A stretch of DNA of 64,000 bases from contig NZ_QXFK01000015.1 in the NCBI RefSeq assembly GCF_003581645.1, positions 159,825 to 223,824 of the forward strand. Direction: 5' to 3'. A program made the position numbers and the translations under genes. The stretch comes from Pelagerythrobacter aerophilus. Lineage in GTDB: Bacteria > Pseudomonadota > Alphaproteobacteria > Sphingomonadales > Sphingomonadaceae. Positions 25,796 through 34,546 of this stretch are shown here, piece after piece; position 1 is the first letter of the stretch, and each line of letters starts with the position of its first letter. The notes under the pieces were generated by a model. That model was not told the DNA's origin. It ran no database searches and saw only the letters and a list, made by a program, of their open reading frames with translations.

Positions 25796-26399
25796 CCAGC
25801 TTCTTGCGGATGCGGGTGACGAAGACCTCGATCGTGTTCGAATCGCGGTCGAAATCCTGATCGTAGATATGCTCGATCAGTTCGGTGCGGCTGACCACCT
25901 TGCCCTTGTGGTGCATGAGGTAGCTCAGCAGCTTGTATTCCTGCGCGGTCAGCTTGACCGGCTCCCCCTTGAGCGTGACCCGGCCCGAGCGCGTGTCGAG
26001 CCGCACGTCGCCGGCGGTCAGTTCGCTGGAGGTATTGCCCGAGGCGCGGCGGATCAGAGCGCGCAGGCGGGCGATCAGCTCTTCGGTCTGGAAAGGCTTG
26101 GCGAGATAGTCGTCGGCCCCGGCGTCGAGCCCGGCAACCTTGTCGGACCAGCTATCGCGCGCGGTCAGCACGAGCACGGGAAAACCGCGCCCTTCCCGGC
26201 GCCACATGCCGAGCACGGTGAGCCCATCGATTTCCGGCAGGCCGAGGTCGAGGATGACCGCATCATAGTCCTCGGTCGCGCCGAGGAAGTGACCGTCCTC
26301 GCCATCGGTCGAGAGATCGACGGCATATCCGTTCTGTTCGAGCGTGGACTTGAGCTGCTGGCCGAGCGTGGGTTCGTCCTCGACGATCAGGATGCGCAT
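25722..26399 (-). CDS. OmpR/PhoP-family response regulator
   Basis: A 225-residue two-domain regulator. The receiver has the acidic pair VEDE, the phospho-acceptor Asp in AVILDLGLPEIDGL (about residue 51), Thr in VLVLTARD and Lys in DYLAKPF. The C-terminal winged helix has LTAQEYKLLSYLMHHKGKVV, with the recognition helix around SNTIEVFVTRIRKKLG. It is transcribed ahead of its cognate kinase. Upstream on the same strand is a small PepSY protein, a common partner of PhoPQ-type systems. Confidence 0.93.
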   Translation of the reverse strand: MRILIVEDEPTLGQQLKSTLEQNGYAVDLSTDGEDGHFLGATEDYDAVILDLGLPEIDGLTVLGMWRREGRGFPVLVLTARDSWSDKVAGLDAGADDYLAKPFQTEELIARLRALIRRASGNTSSELTAGDVRLDTRSGRVTLKGEPVKLTAQEYKLLSYLMHHKGKVVSRTELIEHIYDQDFDRDSNTIEVFVTRIRKKLGAEVITTIRGLGYSLDDPADAPRA

Positions 26400-26503
26400 T
26401 GCTGGTTCGTTCCCCCTGGATCAGGCTGACGCTAAGTGGGCTTTCGGGGTGAACGCGTCAACAAGGGAGCAGGTTTCCCTCCCCTGCCGAAACCCACCCC
26501 GCA

Positions 26504-26809
26504 TCAGCGGCTGCGGCGCACGACACGGCCGGTCCGCGCGTCGACGTCGATGAAGGTCACGCGGCCGTCGCGGATGAACTTGAGGCGGTAGATCATGGCC
26601 GTCGAATCGTAAGCCGGGCCGAGATATTCCGCGCCCCTCATCTGCGGCAGCACGCGCCGTTCGATCTCGCGCAGCGGCAGCACGTTGCCCGCGCGCATTT
26701 CCTTGCGCGCCTCGCCCTGGTCGTTGCGCGACTGGGCAAACGCCGGTGCGGCCGCAAGGCCGGAGACCACCAGCGTGGCAGCAAGGCAGGAGGCAATGAG
26801 CTTTCGCAT
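26504..26809 (-). CDS. Small exported PepSY-domain protein
   Basis: A 101-residue protein with a cleavable signal peptide (MRKLIASCLAATLVVSGLAA, cleavage near AFAQS) and a single PepSY-like unit ending YRLKFIRDGRVTFIDVDARTGRVVRR. PepSY units are periplasmic and are often linked to two-component systems or protease inhibition. It stands about 100 bases upstream of the response-regulator gene on the same strand, so it may belong to the same operon or regulon. The ATG at 26809 begins the signal peptide. Confidence 0.85.
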   Translation of the reverse strand: MRKLIASCLAATLVVSGLAAAPAFAQSRNDQGEARKEMRAGNVLPLREIERRVLPQMRGAEYLGPAYDSTAMIYRLKFIRDGRVTFIDVDARTGRVVRRSR

Positions 26810-26891
26810 AGTGCCAACCTGCCTAGACTGCACGGATTGAACAAGCTCTGAATGCACGCACGGCGTAGCGTTCAGCAACGAAACCAGCGCT

Positions 26892-27608
26892 CTAGCGGGT
26901 CATCTCGTACTTGACCGTGACGGTCACGCCGGTGCCGACTTCGCCGGGCTCGATCTGCGTGCCCGCGTCGGCCGCCTCCGCGCTGGCGCGCATCATGACC
27001 GGCTGCGGACCGCCATAGCTCTGGAAGGTTTCGGAGATCTCCAGCAGGCGCACGCCGGAAAAGCCGGCCATACGGGCATATTCCTGAGCCATGGCCTGAC
27101 CGCTCTGGTACGCCTTGGTGCGCGCCTCCCGCTTCGCGGCCTCGTCCGCTTCGAGCATGAAGTTGGGGCCGTAGATGTTGTTCGCCCCGGCCGACACGAG
27201 CGCGTCGAGCACTTCGCCCGCGCGTTCGAGATCGCGCAGCTTGACCTGCACCTGGTTGTTCACGTCGTAGCCGACGAACGTGCGCGAGCCGCCGTTCCGG
27301 TCGAAGTCGTACTGCGGGTTGAGGTTGAAGTTGGAGGTCTGGATATCGCGCGCGGCGATGCCGAGCTGGCGCAGCTTCGCGATCACCTGTTCCATCGCCT
27401 GCGCGTTCTGCTTCACCGCCTCCTGCGCGGTCGGCGCACGGGTCGTCACCCCGGCGCCGATCTGGGCGACGTCGGGCGCGGAGTGGACGATCTCGTTCAC
27501 GGTCAGCTCGATCACCGGACCCTGAGCCTGGATCTGGACTTCGGCGGCGTGGGCGGTGGTTGCGGCCAGCGCGGTCATGGCAAGCACGGGAACGGCGTAA
27601 CGGATCAT
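26892..27608 (-). CDS. SIMPL (DUF541) domain periplasmic protein
   Basis: A 238-residue protein with a signal peptide (MIRYAVPVLAMTALAATTAHA) and one SIMPL domain: VAQIGAGVTTRAPTAQEAV at the start, GIAARDIQTSNFNLNPQYDF in the middle, GANNIYGPNFMLEADEAAKR, and GVTVTVKYEM at the end. This family includes the oxidative-stress protein YggE; molecular function is not settled. AAGGAG lies about 8 bases before the ATG at 27608. It is divergent from the amidohydrolase gene. Confidence 0.9.
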   Translation of the reverse strand: MIRYAVPVLAMTALAATTAHAAEVQIQAQGPVIELTVNEIVHSAPDVAQIGAGVTTRAPTAQEAVKQNAQAMEQVIAKLRQLGIAARDIQTSNFNLNPQYDFDRNGGSRTFVGYDVNNQVQVKLRDLERAGEVLDALVSAGANNIYGPNFMLEADEAAKREARTKAYQSGQAMAQEYARMAGFSGVRLLEISETFQSYGGPQPVMMRASAEAADAGTQIEPGEVGTGVTVTVKYEMTR

Positions 27609-27729
27609 TTGGAAGCTCCTTGGCGAATTCTCGCCTTTTGTTGGGTCCGTCACGCTTACGCGTGGCTGAACCGGGTTGTTCCGAAGCGCCTTCACGGCAA
27701 TAGGGGGCACAAAGGGAGGAAGGGTCAGA

Positions 27730-29304
27730 ATGACGATCTTGCGCGCACTTACCATGATTTTCGCGCTGGCGTGGAGCGCCGCGGCCGCCGCGCAGCCCGG
27801 AATGCAACCGGTGCCCGACCGGCCGGCAGGCGAAGGCGAAGGCCCCTACCCCTCGCTGGTGATCCGCGGCGCGACGATGATCGACGGCACCGGCGCCCCG
27901 CCGATGGGGCCGGTCGACATCGTGGTCGAGGGTGACCGCATCGCCGAGGTCCATCTGACGGGTGCGCCGCAGAAGGTGCTCGACAGCGCCAGCCGCACGA
28001 TCGACGCGAGCGGCATGTACGTGCTCCCGGGCTTCGTCGACGTGCATGGGCACAACGGCGATCCCGGCAAGGCACCGCAGCCCTCCTACGGCTACAAGCT
28101 GTGGCTGGCGCACGGGGTGACGACGGTGCGCGGCGTCTCGTTCTACTTCGGCCCCGACCAGCCCGACCTGAGCGACGCGGCCCGCAGCGAAGCGAACACG
28201 ATCGCCGCCCCGCGGCTGATTCCCTACGCGGCGTTCGGCGACAAGTGGGACGGCGGCACGCCCGACACGCCGGAGAAGGCGCGCGCCTGGGTGCGCTGGA
28301 TCAAGCAGGCCGGTTTCCACGGGGTGAAGTTCTTCAACTCCGAAACGCCCGAAGTGCTCGGCGCCGCGCTGGACGAGGCGGACAAGCTCGGCCTCGGCAG
28401 TGTCGCGCACCTCGCGCAAGTCGGCGTGGCGCAGGTCAACGCGCGCAAGGCGGTCGAGCTCGGGCTCGATGGGGTGACGCACTTCTACGGCCATTTCGAG
28501 AGCCTGCTGAAGGACGGCACCGTGCCGCAGTATCCGGCCGGCTACAACTATCTCGACGAGCAGGACCGCTTCGGCGAGGTCGCCGACCTCGCCGACCAGA
28601 TCGTCGCGCCGGGCAGCGAGAAGTGGGACGAGTACGTCGACTTCCTGGTTGAAAGCGGCGTGACCTTGAGCCCGACGTTCAACATCTACTCTGCCAGCCG
28701 CGACGTGATGCGTGCCCGCACGCTCGAGTGGCACGACAAGTACACCCTGCCCTCGCTGATGAACTTCTACGAGCCGAGCCTGACCAACCACGGCAGCTAC
28801 TACCACGACTGGACGACCGAGGACGAAGTGGCCTGGCGCCATTTCTACCGTCCGTGGATGCGGCTGACCAACGAGTTCAAGAACAAGGGCGGCCGCGTCA
28901 CCGCGGGCTCCGACCCGGGCTATATCTACCAGACCTGGGGCTTCGCCTATATCGCCGAGCTGGAAATGCTGCGCGAAGCCGGGCTCAGCCCGCTGGAGGT
29001 GATCCAGGCGGCGACGATCAACGGTGCGCGCGAAATCTACGAGCCCAAGGGGATCGAGCCCCCGATCGGCAGCATCCGCGCCGGCAAGCTGGCCGATCTG
29101 GTGATCGTGCCCGAGAACCCGCTCGACAATCTGAAGGTACTCTACGGCACCGGCCACAAGCGCCTGAACCGCGAGACGAACCAGATCGAAACCGTCGGCG
29201 GCGTGCGTTGGACGATCAAGGACGGCGTGGTCTACGACGCGCCCGCCCTGCTCGAAAGCGTGGCGCGGATGGTGGAGGAGCAGCGGGCGGCGCAGGGACA
29301 GTAG
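27730..29304 (+). CDS. Exported amidohydrolase-family protein
   Basis: A 524-residue secreted metal-dependent hydrolase. The signal peptide is MTILRALTMIFALAWSAAAA. The metal site begins with LPGFVDVHGHNGDP (HxH equivalent HGH near residue 102); other ligands are probably GSVAHLAQ and GVTHFYGHF, and an aspartate in TAGSDPGYIYQ. The C terminus GSIRAGKLADLVIVPENPL is typical of the composite sandwich in imidazolonepropionase-like amidohydrolases. The substrate is unknown. I chose the ATG at 27730 because GGGAGGAAGGG precedes it and the signal peptide starts there. Confidence 0.9.
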   Translation: MTILRALTMIFALAWSAAAAAQPGMQPVPDRPAGEGEGPYPSLVIRGATMIDGTGAPPMGPVDIVVEGDRIAEVHLTGAPQKVLDSASRTIDASGMYVLPGFVDVHGHNGDPGKAPQPSYGYKLWLAHGVTTVRGVSFYFGPDQPDLSDAARSEANTIAAPRLIPYAAFGDKWDGGTPDTPEKARAWVRWIKQAGFHGVKFFNSETPEVLGAALDEADKLGLGSVAHLAQVGVAQVNARKAVELGLDGVTHFYGHFESLLKDGTVPQYPAGYNYLDEQDRFGEVADLADQIVAPGSEKWDEYVDFLVESGVTLSPTFNIYSASRDVMRARTLEWHDKYTLPSLMNFYEPSLTNHGSYYHDWTTEDEVAWRHFYRPWMRLTNEFKNKGGRVTAGSDPGYIYQTWGFAYIAELEMLREAGLSPLEVIQAATINGAREIYEPKGIEPPIGSIRAGKLADLVIVPENPLDNLKVLYGTGHKRLNRETNQIETVGGVRWTIKDGVVYDAPALLESVARMVEEQRAAQGQ

Positions 29305-29353
29305 CCCTTCGCCGCTTGCGGCACGGCGCGCCCTCGCCTACCTCGCGCGCCTC

Positions 29354-31186
29354 ATGGCACAACCACCGATCCTCTCCTGGGAAGGCCTCGGGCTGCAGCA
29401 GGGCGGCCGCTGGCTGTTCGGCGGGCCCGAACAGGCCGATATCGACCTGCACATCGGCCCGCGCGACCGGCTGGCGCTGATCGGCCGCAACGGCGCGGGT
29501 AAGACCACACTATTCCGTCTGATCGACGACCAGATCGAGGCCGACCGCGGCATTCGCAAGGTCAAGCCGGGGACGCGGATCGTGTTGCTGGAGCAGGATC
29601 CCGACTTCACCGGCTGTGACACGCTGATGGACTTCGCCCTGCGCGGCGAGCACGCGCCGGCGGAGCACGAGGTGGAGGCGATCGCGGGCCAGCTCGGCAT
29701 CGACATGGCCACGCCGGCGAAGGGCGCGAGCGGCGGGGAACGGCGCCGCGCGGCGATCGCCAAGGCGCTGGCGCAGGAACCCGACCTGCTGCTGATGGAC
29801 GAGCCGACCAACCACCTCGACCTGGCGGCGATCGACTGGCTCGAAGGCTGGCTCGACCGCTACAAGGGTGCATTCGTGGTCATCAGCCACGACCGCACCT
29901 TCCTCAAGCGCCTGACCCGCGCGACGATCTGGCTCGACCGCGGGACGCTGCGGCGCAAGGAAGTCGGCTTCGGCGGTTACGAGGCGTGGGAAGAGCAAGT
30001 CTACGCCGAGGAAGCGCGTGCGGCGGAGAAGCTCGACGCGAAGCTGAAGATCGAGGCGCACTGGCTCGAACGCGGGGTCACCGCGCGGCGCAAGCGCAAT
30101 CAGGGACGGCTCGAGAAACTGTGGCAGATGCGCGCCCAGCGCGCCGCGATGATCGCGCCCAAGGGCACCGCCAAGCTGGGCCTCGCGACCGAGGAGGAGT
30201 TCAAGTCCAAGTCGGTGATCGTCGCCGAGCACGTTTCCAAGTCTTACGGCGAGCGCAGGATCATCCGCGACTTCACGCTGCGCATCCAGCGCGGAGACCG
30301 GATCGGCGTCGTCGGAGCGAACGGCGCGGGCAAGACCACGCTGCTCAAGCTGCTGACCGGCGAGATCGCGCCCGACGAAGGTACGGTCGAGATTTCCAAA
30401 AAGCTCACCGGCGTGATGATCGACCAGCAGCGCAGCCTGCTCGAAGGCGACAAGACGGTGCGTCAGGTGCTCGCCGAGGGCGGCGACTGGATCGAGGTGC
30501 GCGGCGTGCGCAAGCACGTGCAGGGCTATCTCAAGGAGTTCCTGTTCGATCCCAAGGTCGTCGACACCAAAGTCGGGATCATGTCGGGCGGCGAGCGCAG
30601 CCGGCTGCTGCTGGCGCGCGAGTTCGCTCGCAAGTCGAACCTGCTCGTGCTCGACGAGCCGACCAACGACCTCGACCTCGAAACGCTCGACCTGCTGCAG
30701 GAAGTGATCGCCGACTACGAAGGCACCGTGCTGATCGTCAGCCACGACCGCGACTTCCTCGACCGCACGGTCACGCTGACGCTCGGCCTCGACGGCAGCG
30801 GCGTGGTCGACATCGTCGCCGGCGGCTACGAGGATTGGGAGGCCAAGCGGAAGGAGCGCAAGTCTCCTCTCCCGCGTGCGGGACGGACGGGGAGTGGGTC
30901 TGCCAAGGCTCCGAACACGCCCACCCCCCAGCCCTCTCCCGCAAGCGGAAAGGGGAGCCAGAAGCTCTCCTACAAGGACCAGCGCGACTACGAGCTTCTG
31001 CCCGCGCGGATCGAGGAACTGGAAACGGCCATCGCCCGCGGCGAGGAAATCCTCGCCGACCCAGAACTCTACACGCGCGATCCGCAGAAGTTCGCCAACA
31101 TCAGCAAGGGCCTCGAGAACGCCCGCGCCGAGAAGGATGCTGCGGAGGAGCGCTGGCTGAGCTTGGCGGAGATGGTCGAGGGCTGA
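29354..31186 (+). CDS. uup: ABC-F ATPase, Uup-like
   Basis: A 610-residue soluble protein with two ABC ATPase domains. Walker A motifs are GRNGAGKTT (about 44-52) and GANGAGKTT; signatures GASGGERRRAAIAKAL and MSGGERSRLLLAREF; Walker B LLLMDEPTNHLDL and LVLDEPTNDLDL. A C-terminal coiled coil starts near LSYKDQRDYELLPARIEELE. ABC-F proteins act on ribosomes or branched DNA; Uup is linked to excision of transposons. A Pro/Gly/Ser stretch of about 32 residues between the second ATPase and the coiled coil is encoded by repeat-like DNA (30862-30957). Convergent with DUF6456. Confidence 0.92.
   Translation: MAQPPILSWEGLGLQQGGRWLFGGPEQADIDLHIGPRDRLALIGRNGAGKTTLFRLIDDQIEADRGIRKVKPGTRIVLLEQDPDFTGCDTLMDFALRGEHAPAEHEVEAIAGQLGIDMATPAKGASGGERRRAAIAKALAQEPDLLLMDEPTNHLDLAAIDWLEGWLDRYKGAFVVISHDRTFLKRLTRATIWLDRGTLRRKEVGFGGYEAWEEQVYAEEARAAEKLDAKLKIEAHWLERGVTARRKRNQGRLEKLWQMRAQRAAMIAPKGTAKLGLATEEEFKSKSVIVAEHVSKSYGERRIIRDFTLRIQRGDRIGVVGANGAGKTTLLKLLTGEIAPDEGTVEISKKLTGVMIDQQRSLLEGDKTVRQVLAEGGDWIEVRGVRKHVQGYLKEFLFDPKVVDTKVGIMSGGERSRLLLAREFARKSNLLVLDEPTNDLDLETLDLLQEVIADYEGTVLIVSHDRDFLDRTVTLTLGLDGSGVVDIVAGGYEDWEAKRKERKSPLPRAGRTGSGSAKAPNTPTPQPSPASGKGSQKLSYKDQRDYELLPARIEELETAIARGEEILADPELYTRDPQKFANISKGLENARAEKDAAEERWLSLAEMVEG
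30862..30957. repeat. Hairpin-type repeat inserted in frame in the ABC-F gene
   Basis: CTCTCCCGCGTGCGGGA opens and CCCTCTCCCGCAAGCGG closes this block. These have the CCCTCTCCC/GGGGAG style of the intergenic repeats at 22095 and 22237. The block adds a low-complexity Pro/Ser/Gly/Thr linker to the protein and keeps the frame open. Confidence 0.55.
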
Positions 31187-31187
31187 A

Positions 31188-31222
31188 ATCCTCCCCATTT
31201 TGCAAAGCCAAATGGGGAGGAT
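31188..31222. terminator. Perfect 13-base hairpin between convergent uup and DUF6456 genes
   Basis: Arms ATCCTCCCCATTT (31188-31200) and AAATGGGGAGGAT (31210-31222) with a 9-base loop. It starts 2 bases after the uup stop and ends 9 bases before the DUF6456 stop, so it could terminate both. The TCCTCCCC style also fits a dispersed repeat that serves as a terminator. Confidence 0.65.
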
Positions 31223-31231
31223 CAGAGCGTG

Positions 31232-31708
31232 TCAGGGGATGCCATAGAAATCCGCCACCCGCTCCAACGCGATCTTCAGCACGAGCTTGCCGCTGCGGGC
31301 GGGCCAGGAAAGCGCGCGTTCGGCATTGGGGAGGCTCTCGCAGCCACAGACCACGCGCCACAGGATGTCGGCCAGCCCGCTTCCCGCAAGCGCGATGGCG
31401 CCGTCGAAACGCTGCTTGGCCGCGATCTGGCCCTCGGTGGGGGAGAGCCCCGGCCCGCGGCCCTGGATTTTGATGCGGACCGGATCCCAGCGCATGGTCA
31501 CGCTCGGCCCCAGACCCGCGCGTTCGTAATCGGCGCGCAGGCACTCGCCCGCGGCGAACAGCCGGTCGGTGAGGTGGCCGCGTGCATGGAGCCAGGCAAG
31601 CGGCGATTCGGCGATGTTTACGGTCACCGTTCGCCGGGTTGCCCGGGCGGGCGCGCGACGGCCCGGACCTTCGGGAGTGAATTCACGTTCGGCGAGCTTG
31701 CGGGGCAT
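31232..31708 (-). CDS. DUF6456 domain protein
   Basis: A 158-residue protein dominated by the DUF6456 region seen in alphaproteobacteria: SPLAWLHARGHLTDRLFAAG, then ADYERAG, GQIAAKQRFDGAIALAGSGL and ILWRVVCGCESLPNAERALS, ending with a helical VLKIALERVADFYG. The pattern looks like a DNA-binding helical domain, but no activity is known. I chose the ATG at 31706-31708 because AAGGAGACAG precedes it; an upstream ATG at 31759 would add 17 residues. It is divergent from a helix-turn-helix regulator gene, 92 bases away. Confidence 0.85.
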   Translation of the reverse strand: MPRKLAEREFTPEGPGRRAPARATRRTVTVNIAESPLAWLHARGHLTDRLFAAGECLRADYERAGLGPSVTMRWDPVRIKIQGRGPGLSPTEGQIAAKQRFDGAIALAGSGLADILWRVVCGCESLPNAERALSWPARSGKLVLKIALERVADFYGIP

Positions 31709-31800
31709 GACTGTCTCCTTGGCGACCTGCGAATCATCACTTGCCAAAACGACACGCATGTAGGAAAGTGAAAACCAGATGGGTTAAGCAGGGAAGTGTC

Positions 31801-32373
31801 ATGATCAACCGAATCCGGGACATTCGCAGGGAGAAAGGCCTGACGCTCGCCGATCTGGCCGCCGCCTGCGATCCGCCGACCACCGCGCAGACGATCGGCC
31901 GGCTCGAAACCGGGATGCGCAATCTCTCGACCAAGTGGATGGACCGGATCGGCCAGGCGCTCGGCGTCGATCCGGAAACGCTGGTTCGGTCCGACAAGTC
32001 GCAGCATCCGCAAGTCGTCGCCACGCTGGGGGCGAACGGCGCGGACGCCGTTCCTCGCCCGCGGGACGCGATTCCGCCGACCGAACTCGGCGGTGATGCC
32101 CCGCTCGTGGTGCTGACCGTCGAGGCTTCGACGGGTCCCTATCTCGCGGGCGATCAGCTCTGGATGCGCCAGCTCGACCCCGACGAGGCGTCGCGGGCGA
32201 TCAACCGCGACGTGCTGGTGCCACGCAAGGGCGGGCGCTTCGCCTTTGGGCGGTTGATCGATCGGCAGGGCGGCCTCGTCGGCGTTCTCCCCCCCGGCCC
32301 GGGGCAAAAGCAGCAGGTGGTCGAATCGCCGCCCTGGATCGCCGTTGCGGAGATGCTGGTGCGGCGCCTGTGA
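31801..32373 (+). CDS. XRE-family helix-turn-helix transcriptional regulator
   Basis: A 190-residue protein with an N-terminal XRE domain (IRDIRREKGLTLADLAAACD, then TTAQTIGRLETGMRNLSTKW) and a C-terminal region that resembles an S24/LexA-like beta fold without the serine-lysine dyad I would expect (GPYLAGDQLWMRQLDPDE, then GGRFAFGRLIDRQGG). It probably represses genes nearby. Its stop overlaps the GTG start of the glycosyltransferase by 4 bases, so the two are made together. The ATG at 31801 follows GGGAAGTGTC. Confidence 0.85.
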   Translation: MINRIRDIRREKGLTLADLAAACDPPTTAQTIGRLETGMRNLSTKWMDRIGQALGVDPETLVRSDKSQHPQVVATLGANGADAVPRPRDAIPPTELGGDAPLVVLTVEASTGPYLAGDQLWMRQLDPDEASRAINRDVLVPRKGGRFAFGRLIDRQGGLVGVLPPGPGQKQQVVESPPWIAVAEMLVRRL

Positions 32374-33554
32374 CATCCCCTCGTCGCCTGCTTTCGATCG
32401 CGACGCTCTATCCCAACGCGCACACCCCGCAGTTCGGCACCTTCGTGGCCCGCTCGCTCGAAGCACTGGCGGCGCGCGGCGACTGGCAGGTCACGGTGAT
32501 CAACCCGATCGGCATCCCGCCGCTCGCGCTCGGCCGCTATCGCGCGCTGGCCAAGGCCGCGACCGACGGCATCGAAAACGGCGTCGAGGTGCATCGGCCG
32601 AGCTATATGTTGGTCCCGCGGGTCGGCGCGCGCATCAATCCGAGCATGATCGCGCGCGCGGTGCTGCCGCTCGTGCGCCGGCTGCACGAGGAGCGCCCGT
32701 TCGATCTGGTCGACGCGCAGTTCTTCTACCCCGATGGGCCCGCGGCCGCATGGATCGCGCGCCAGCTCGGCCTGCCTTGCGCGATCAAGGCGCGCGGCTC
32801 CGACATCACTTACTGGGGCGCCCGATCCTTCGCGCGCGAGCAGATGCTCGAGGCGGCAGCCGGTGCGCGCGGCCTGCTCGCGGTGTCGGAGGCGCTGAAG
32901 GAGGACATGATCGCGCTCGGCATGCCGCCGGGCCGGATCGCGATCCATTACACGGGGCTCGACCGCGACCGCTTCCGCCCCCTCGCCCACTCGGGTCTGC
33001 GCACGAAGCTGGGCGCTTCGCTCGGCATCCCGCTGGGCGAGAAGGAGAAGGTGGTCGCGACGGTCGGAGCGCTGATCGACCGCAAGGGTCAGGATCTGGT
33101 GATCGGCGCCGTGGCGAGCATCCCGGGCACCCGGCTGCTGCTGGTCGGCAGGGGAGAGGACGAGAAACACCTGCGCAGCCTCGCGCGCGATCTGCGGGTC
33201 GAGGATCGGGTGCATTTCCTCGGCTCCGTCGACCACGACATGCTGCCGGTCGTGCTCTCGGCCGCCGACGCCATGGCGCTGCCTTCGAAGAAGGAAGGCC
33301 TCGCCAATGCCTGGGTCGAGGCACTCGCCTGCGGCACGCCGATCGTGATCTCCGATGCCGGCGGCGCGCGCGAACTCGTGACCGGGCCGGAGGCCGGGTA
33401 TGTCGTTCCGCGCGATATCGAGTCGATCGCGTCGGCGCTACGCAAGCTGTTCGCCGACCCGCCGCCGCGCGAGCGCGTGGCGGCGACGGTCGACCGCTTC
33501 GGCTGGCCCGCGCACGCCGCGGAACTGGCGCGGCGCTACGAAGGTCTGATCTAG
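32370..33554 (+). CDS. Glycosyltransferase family 4 protein
   Basis: A 394-residue GT-B enzyme. The N-terminal acceptor half starts RLLSIATLYPNAHTPQFGTF; the C-terminal donor half has VATVGALIDRKGQDLVIGAV, VHFLGSVDHDMLPVVLSAAD, and the EX7E-like motif PSKKEGLANAWVEALACGTP. It transfers a sugar from a nucleotide donor, probably for an exopolysaccharide. It starts at GTG 32370 within the stop of the helix-turn-helix gene (GTGA). It is convergent with secF. Confidence 0.9.
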   Translation: MTSPRRLLSIATLYPNAHTPQFGTFVARSLEALAARGDWQVTVINPIGIPPLALGRYRALAKAATDGIENGVEVHRPSYMLVPRVGARINPSMIARAVLPLVRRLHEERPFDLVDAQFFYPDGPAAAWIARQLGLPCAIKARGSDITYWGARSFAREQMLEAAAGARGLLAVSEALKEDMIALGMPPGRIAIHYTGLDRDRFRPLAHSGLRTKLGASLGIPLGEKEKVVATVGALIDRKGQDLVIGAVASIPGTRLLLVGRGEDEKHLRSLARDLRVEDRVHFLGSVDHDMLPVVLSAADAMALPSKKEGLANAWVEALACGTPIVISDAGGARELVTGPEAGYVVPRDIESIASALRKLFADPPPRERVAATVDRFGWPAHAAELARRYEGLI

Positions 33555-33555
33555 C

Positions 33556-34533
33556 TCAGACCTCCCCGCGCGCGGCCTTCTCCTGCCGGTCGGCCGCCGA
33601 TTCCTGCGGCACGAAGCTGTGCGAATCGACCCCCAGCCAGATCAGGATCGGCGCCGCCATGTAGACCGAGCTGTACGTGCCGACGAACAGGCCGAGCGTG
33701 ATCGCGGCGACCATGCTGAACAGGCTCGCCGGACCGAACAGGAGCAGCGGAATGAGCGCGATGAACAGCGTCAGCGAAGTCATCACCGTGCGGGCCAGCG
33801 TCTCGTTCACCGAGAGGTCGAGCAGTTCGGGCAGCGGCATCTTGCGATACTTCTTCAGGTTCTCGCGGATGCGGTCGTAGATCACGATCGTGTCGTTCAG
33901 CGAGTAACCGATAATCGCGAGGATCGCGGCGATGCTCTGCAGGTTGAACTCCATCTGGAACAGCGCGAACATGCCCAGCGTCAGCGACACGTCGTGGAAC
34001 AGCGCGAACAGGCCGCCCACGCCGAACTGCCATTCGAAGCGAATCCAGATGTAGAGCGCCACCGCCAGCATCGCGGCGATCAGCGCGAGGGCAGCATCCT
34101 GCCGGAACTCGTCGGAGACCTTGCCGGAGACGTTCTCGTTGCCGTCGAGCCGGAAGTCGTCGAAGTTCGTCTGCAACTCGTCGACGATCTCGTTCGCGAT
34201 CGCCTGCGCCGCCTCCGGGTTGCCTTCGGCGCTCTCGGGCAGCGGCACGCGGATGGAGACCTGGTTGTCCTCGCCGAAGCGCTGCACCACCGGTTCGCCG
34301 TAGCCGAGGCCGGCCACCCGGTCGCGCAAGTCGCCGACCGGCGCTTCCGTGCTTTCGGTGAAGGTCGCGGTGATGTTGAGACCGCCGGCGAAGTCGACGC
34401 CGTAGTTGAGCCCCTTGGTCAGCACCAGCCCCCAGCTCGCGGCGATCAGCACCATGCTGATCACGTAGAACGGGATGCGCCACTTGAGGAACTTGATGTT
34501 CGTGTCGTCGGGGACGAGCTTGAGCAGTTTCAT
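33556..34533 (-). CDS. secF: Protein translocase subunit SecF
   Basis: A 325-residue inner-membrane protein with six predicted helices and a large first periplasmic loop. GVDFAGGLNITATF near residue 47 and GYSLNDTIVIYDRIRENL are SecF hallmarks; the C terminus includes LIPLLLFGPASLFSMVAAITLGLFVGTYSSVY. With SecD it uses the proton gradient to help the SecYEG channel release exported proteins. It lies 13 bases after secD, and the order yajC-secD-secF on the minus strand is the classic operon. Confidence 0.97.
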   Translation of the reverse strand: MKLLKLVPDDTNIKFLKWRIPFYVISMVLIAASWGLVLTKGLNYGVDFAGGLNITATFTESTEAPVGDLRDRVAGLGYGEPVVQRFGEDNQVSIRVPLPESAEGNPEAAQAIANEIVDELQTNFDDFRLDGNENVSGKVSDEFRQDAALALIAAMLAVALYIWIRFEWQFGVGGLFALFHDVSLTLGMFALFQMEFNLQSIAAILAIIGYSLNDTIVIYDRIRENLKKYRKMPLPELLDLSVNETLARTVMTSLTLFIALIPLLLFGPASLFSMVAAITLGLFVGTYSSVYMAAPILIWLGVDSHSFVPQESAADRQEKAARGEV

Positions 34534-34546
34534 TTCCCGATCCCCT

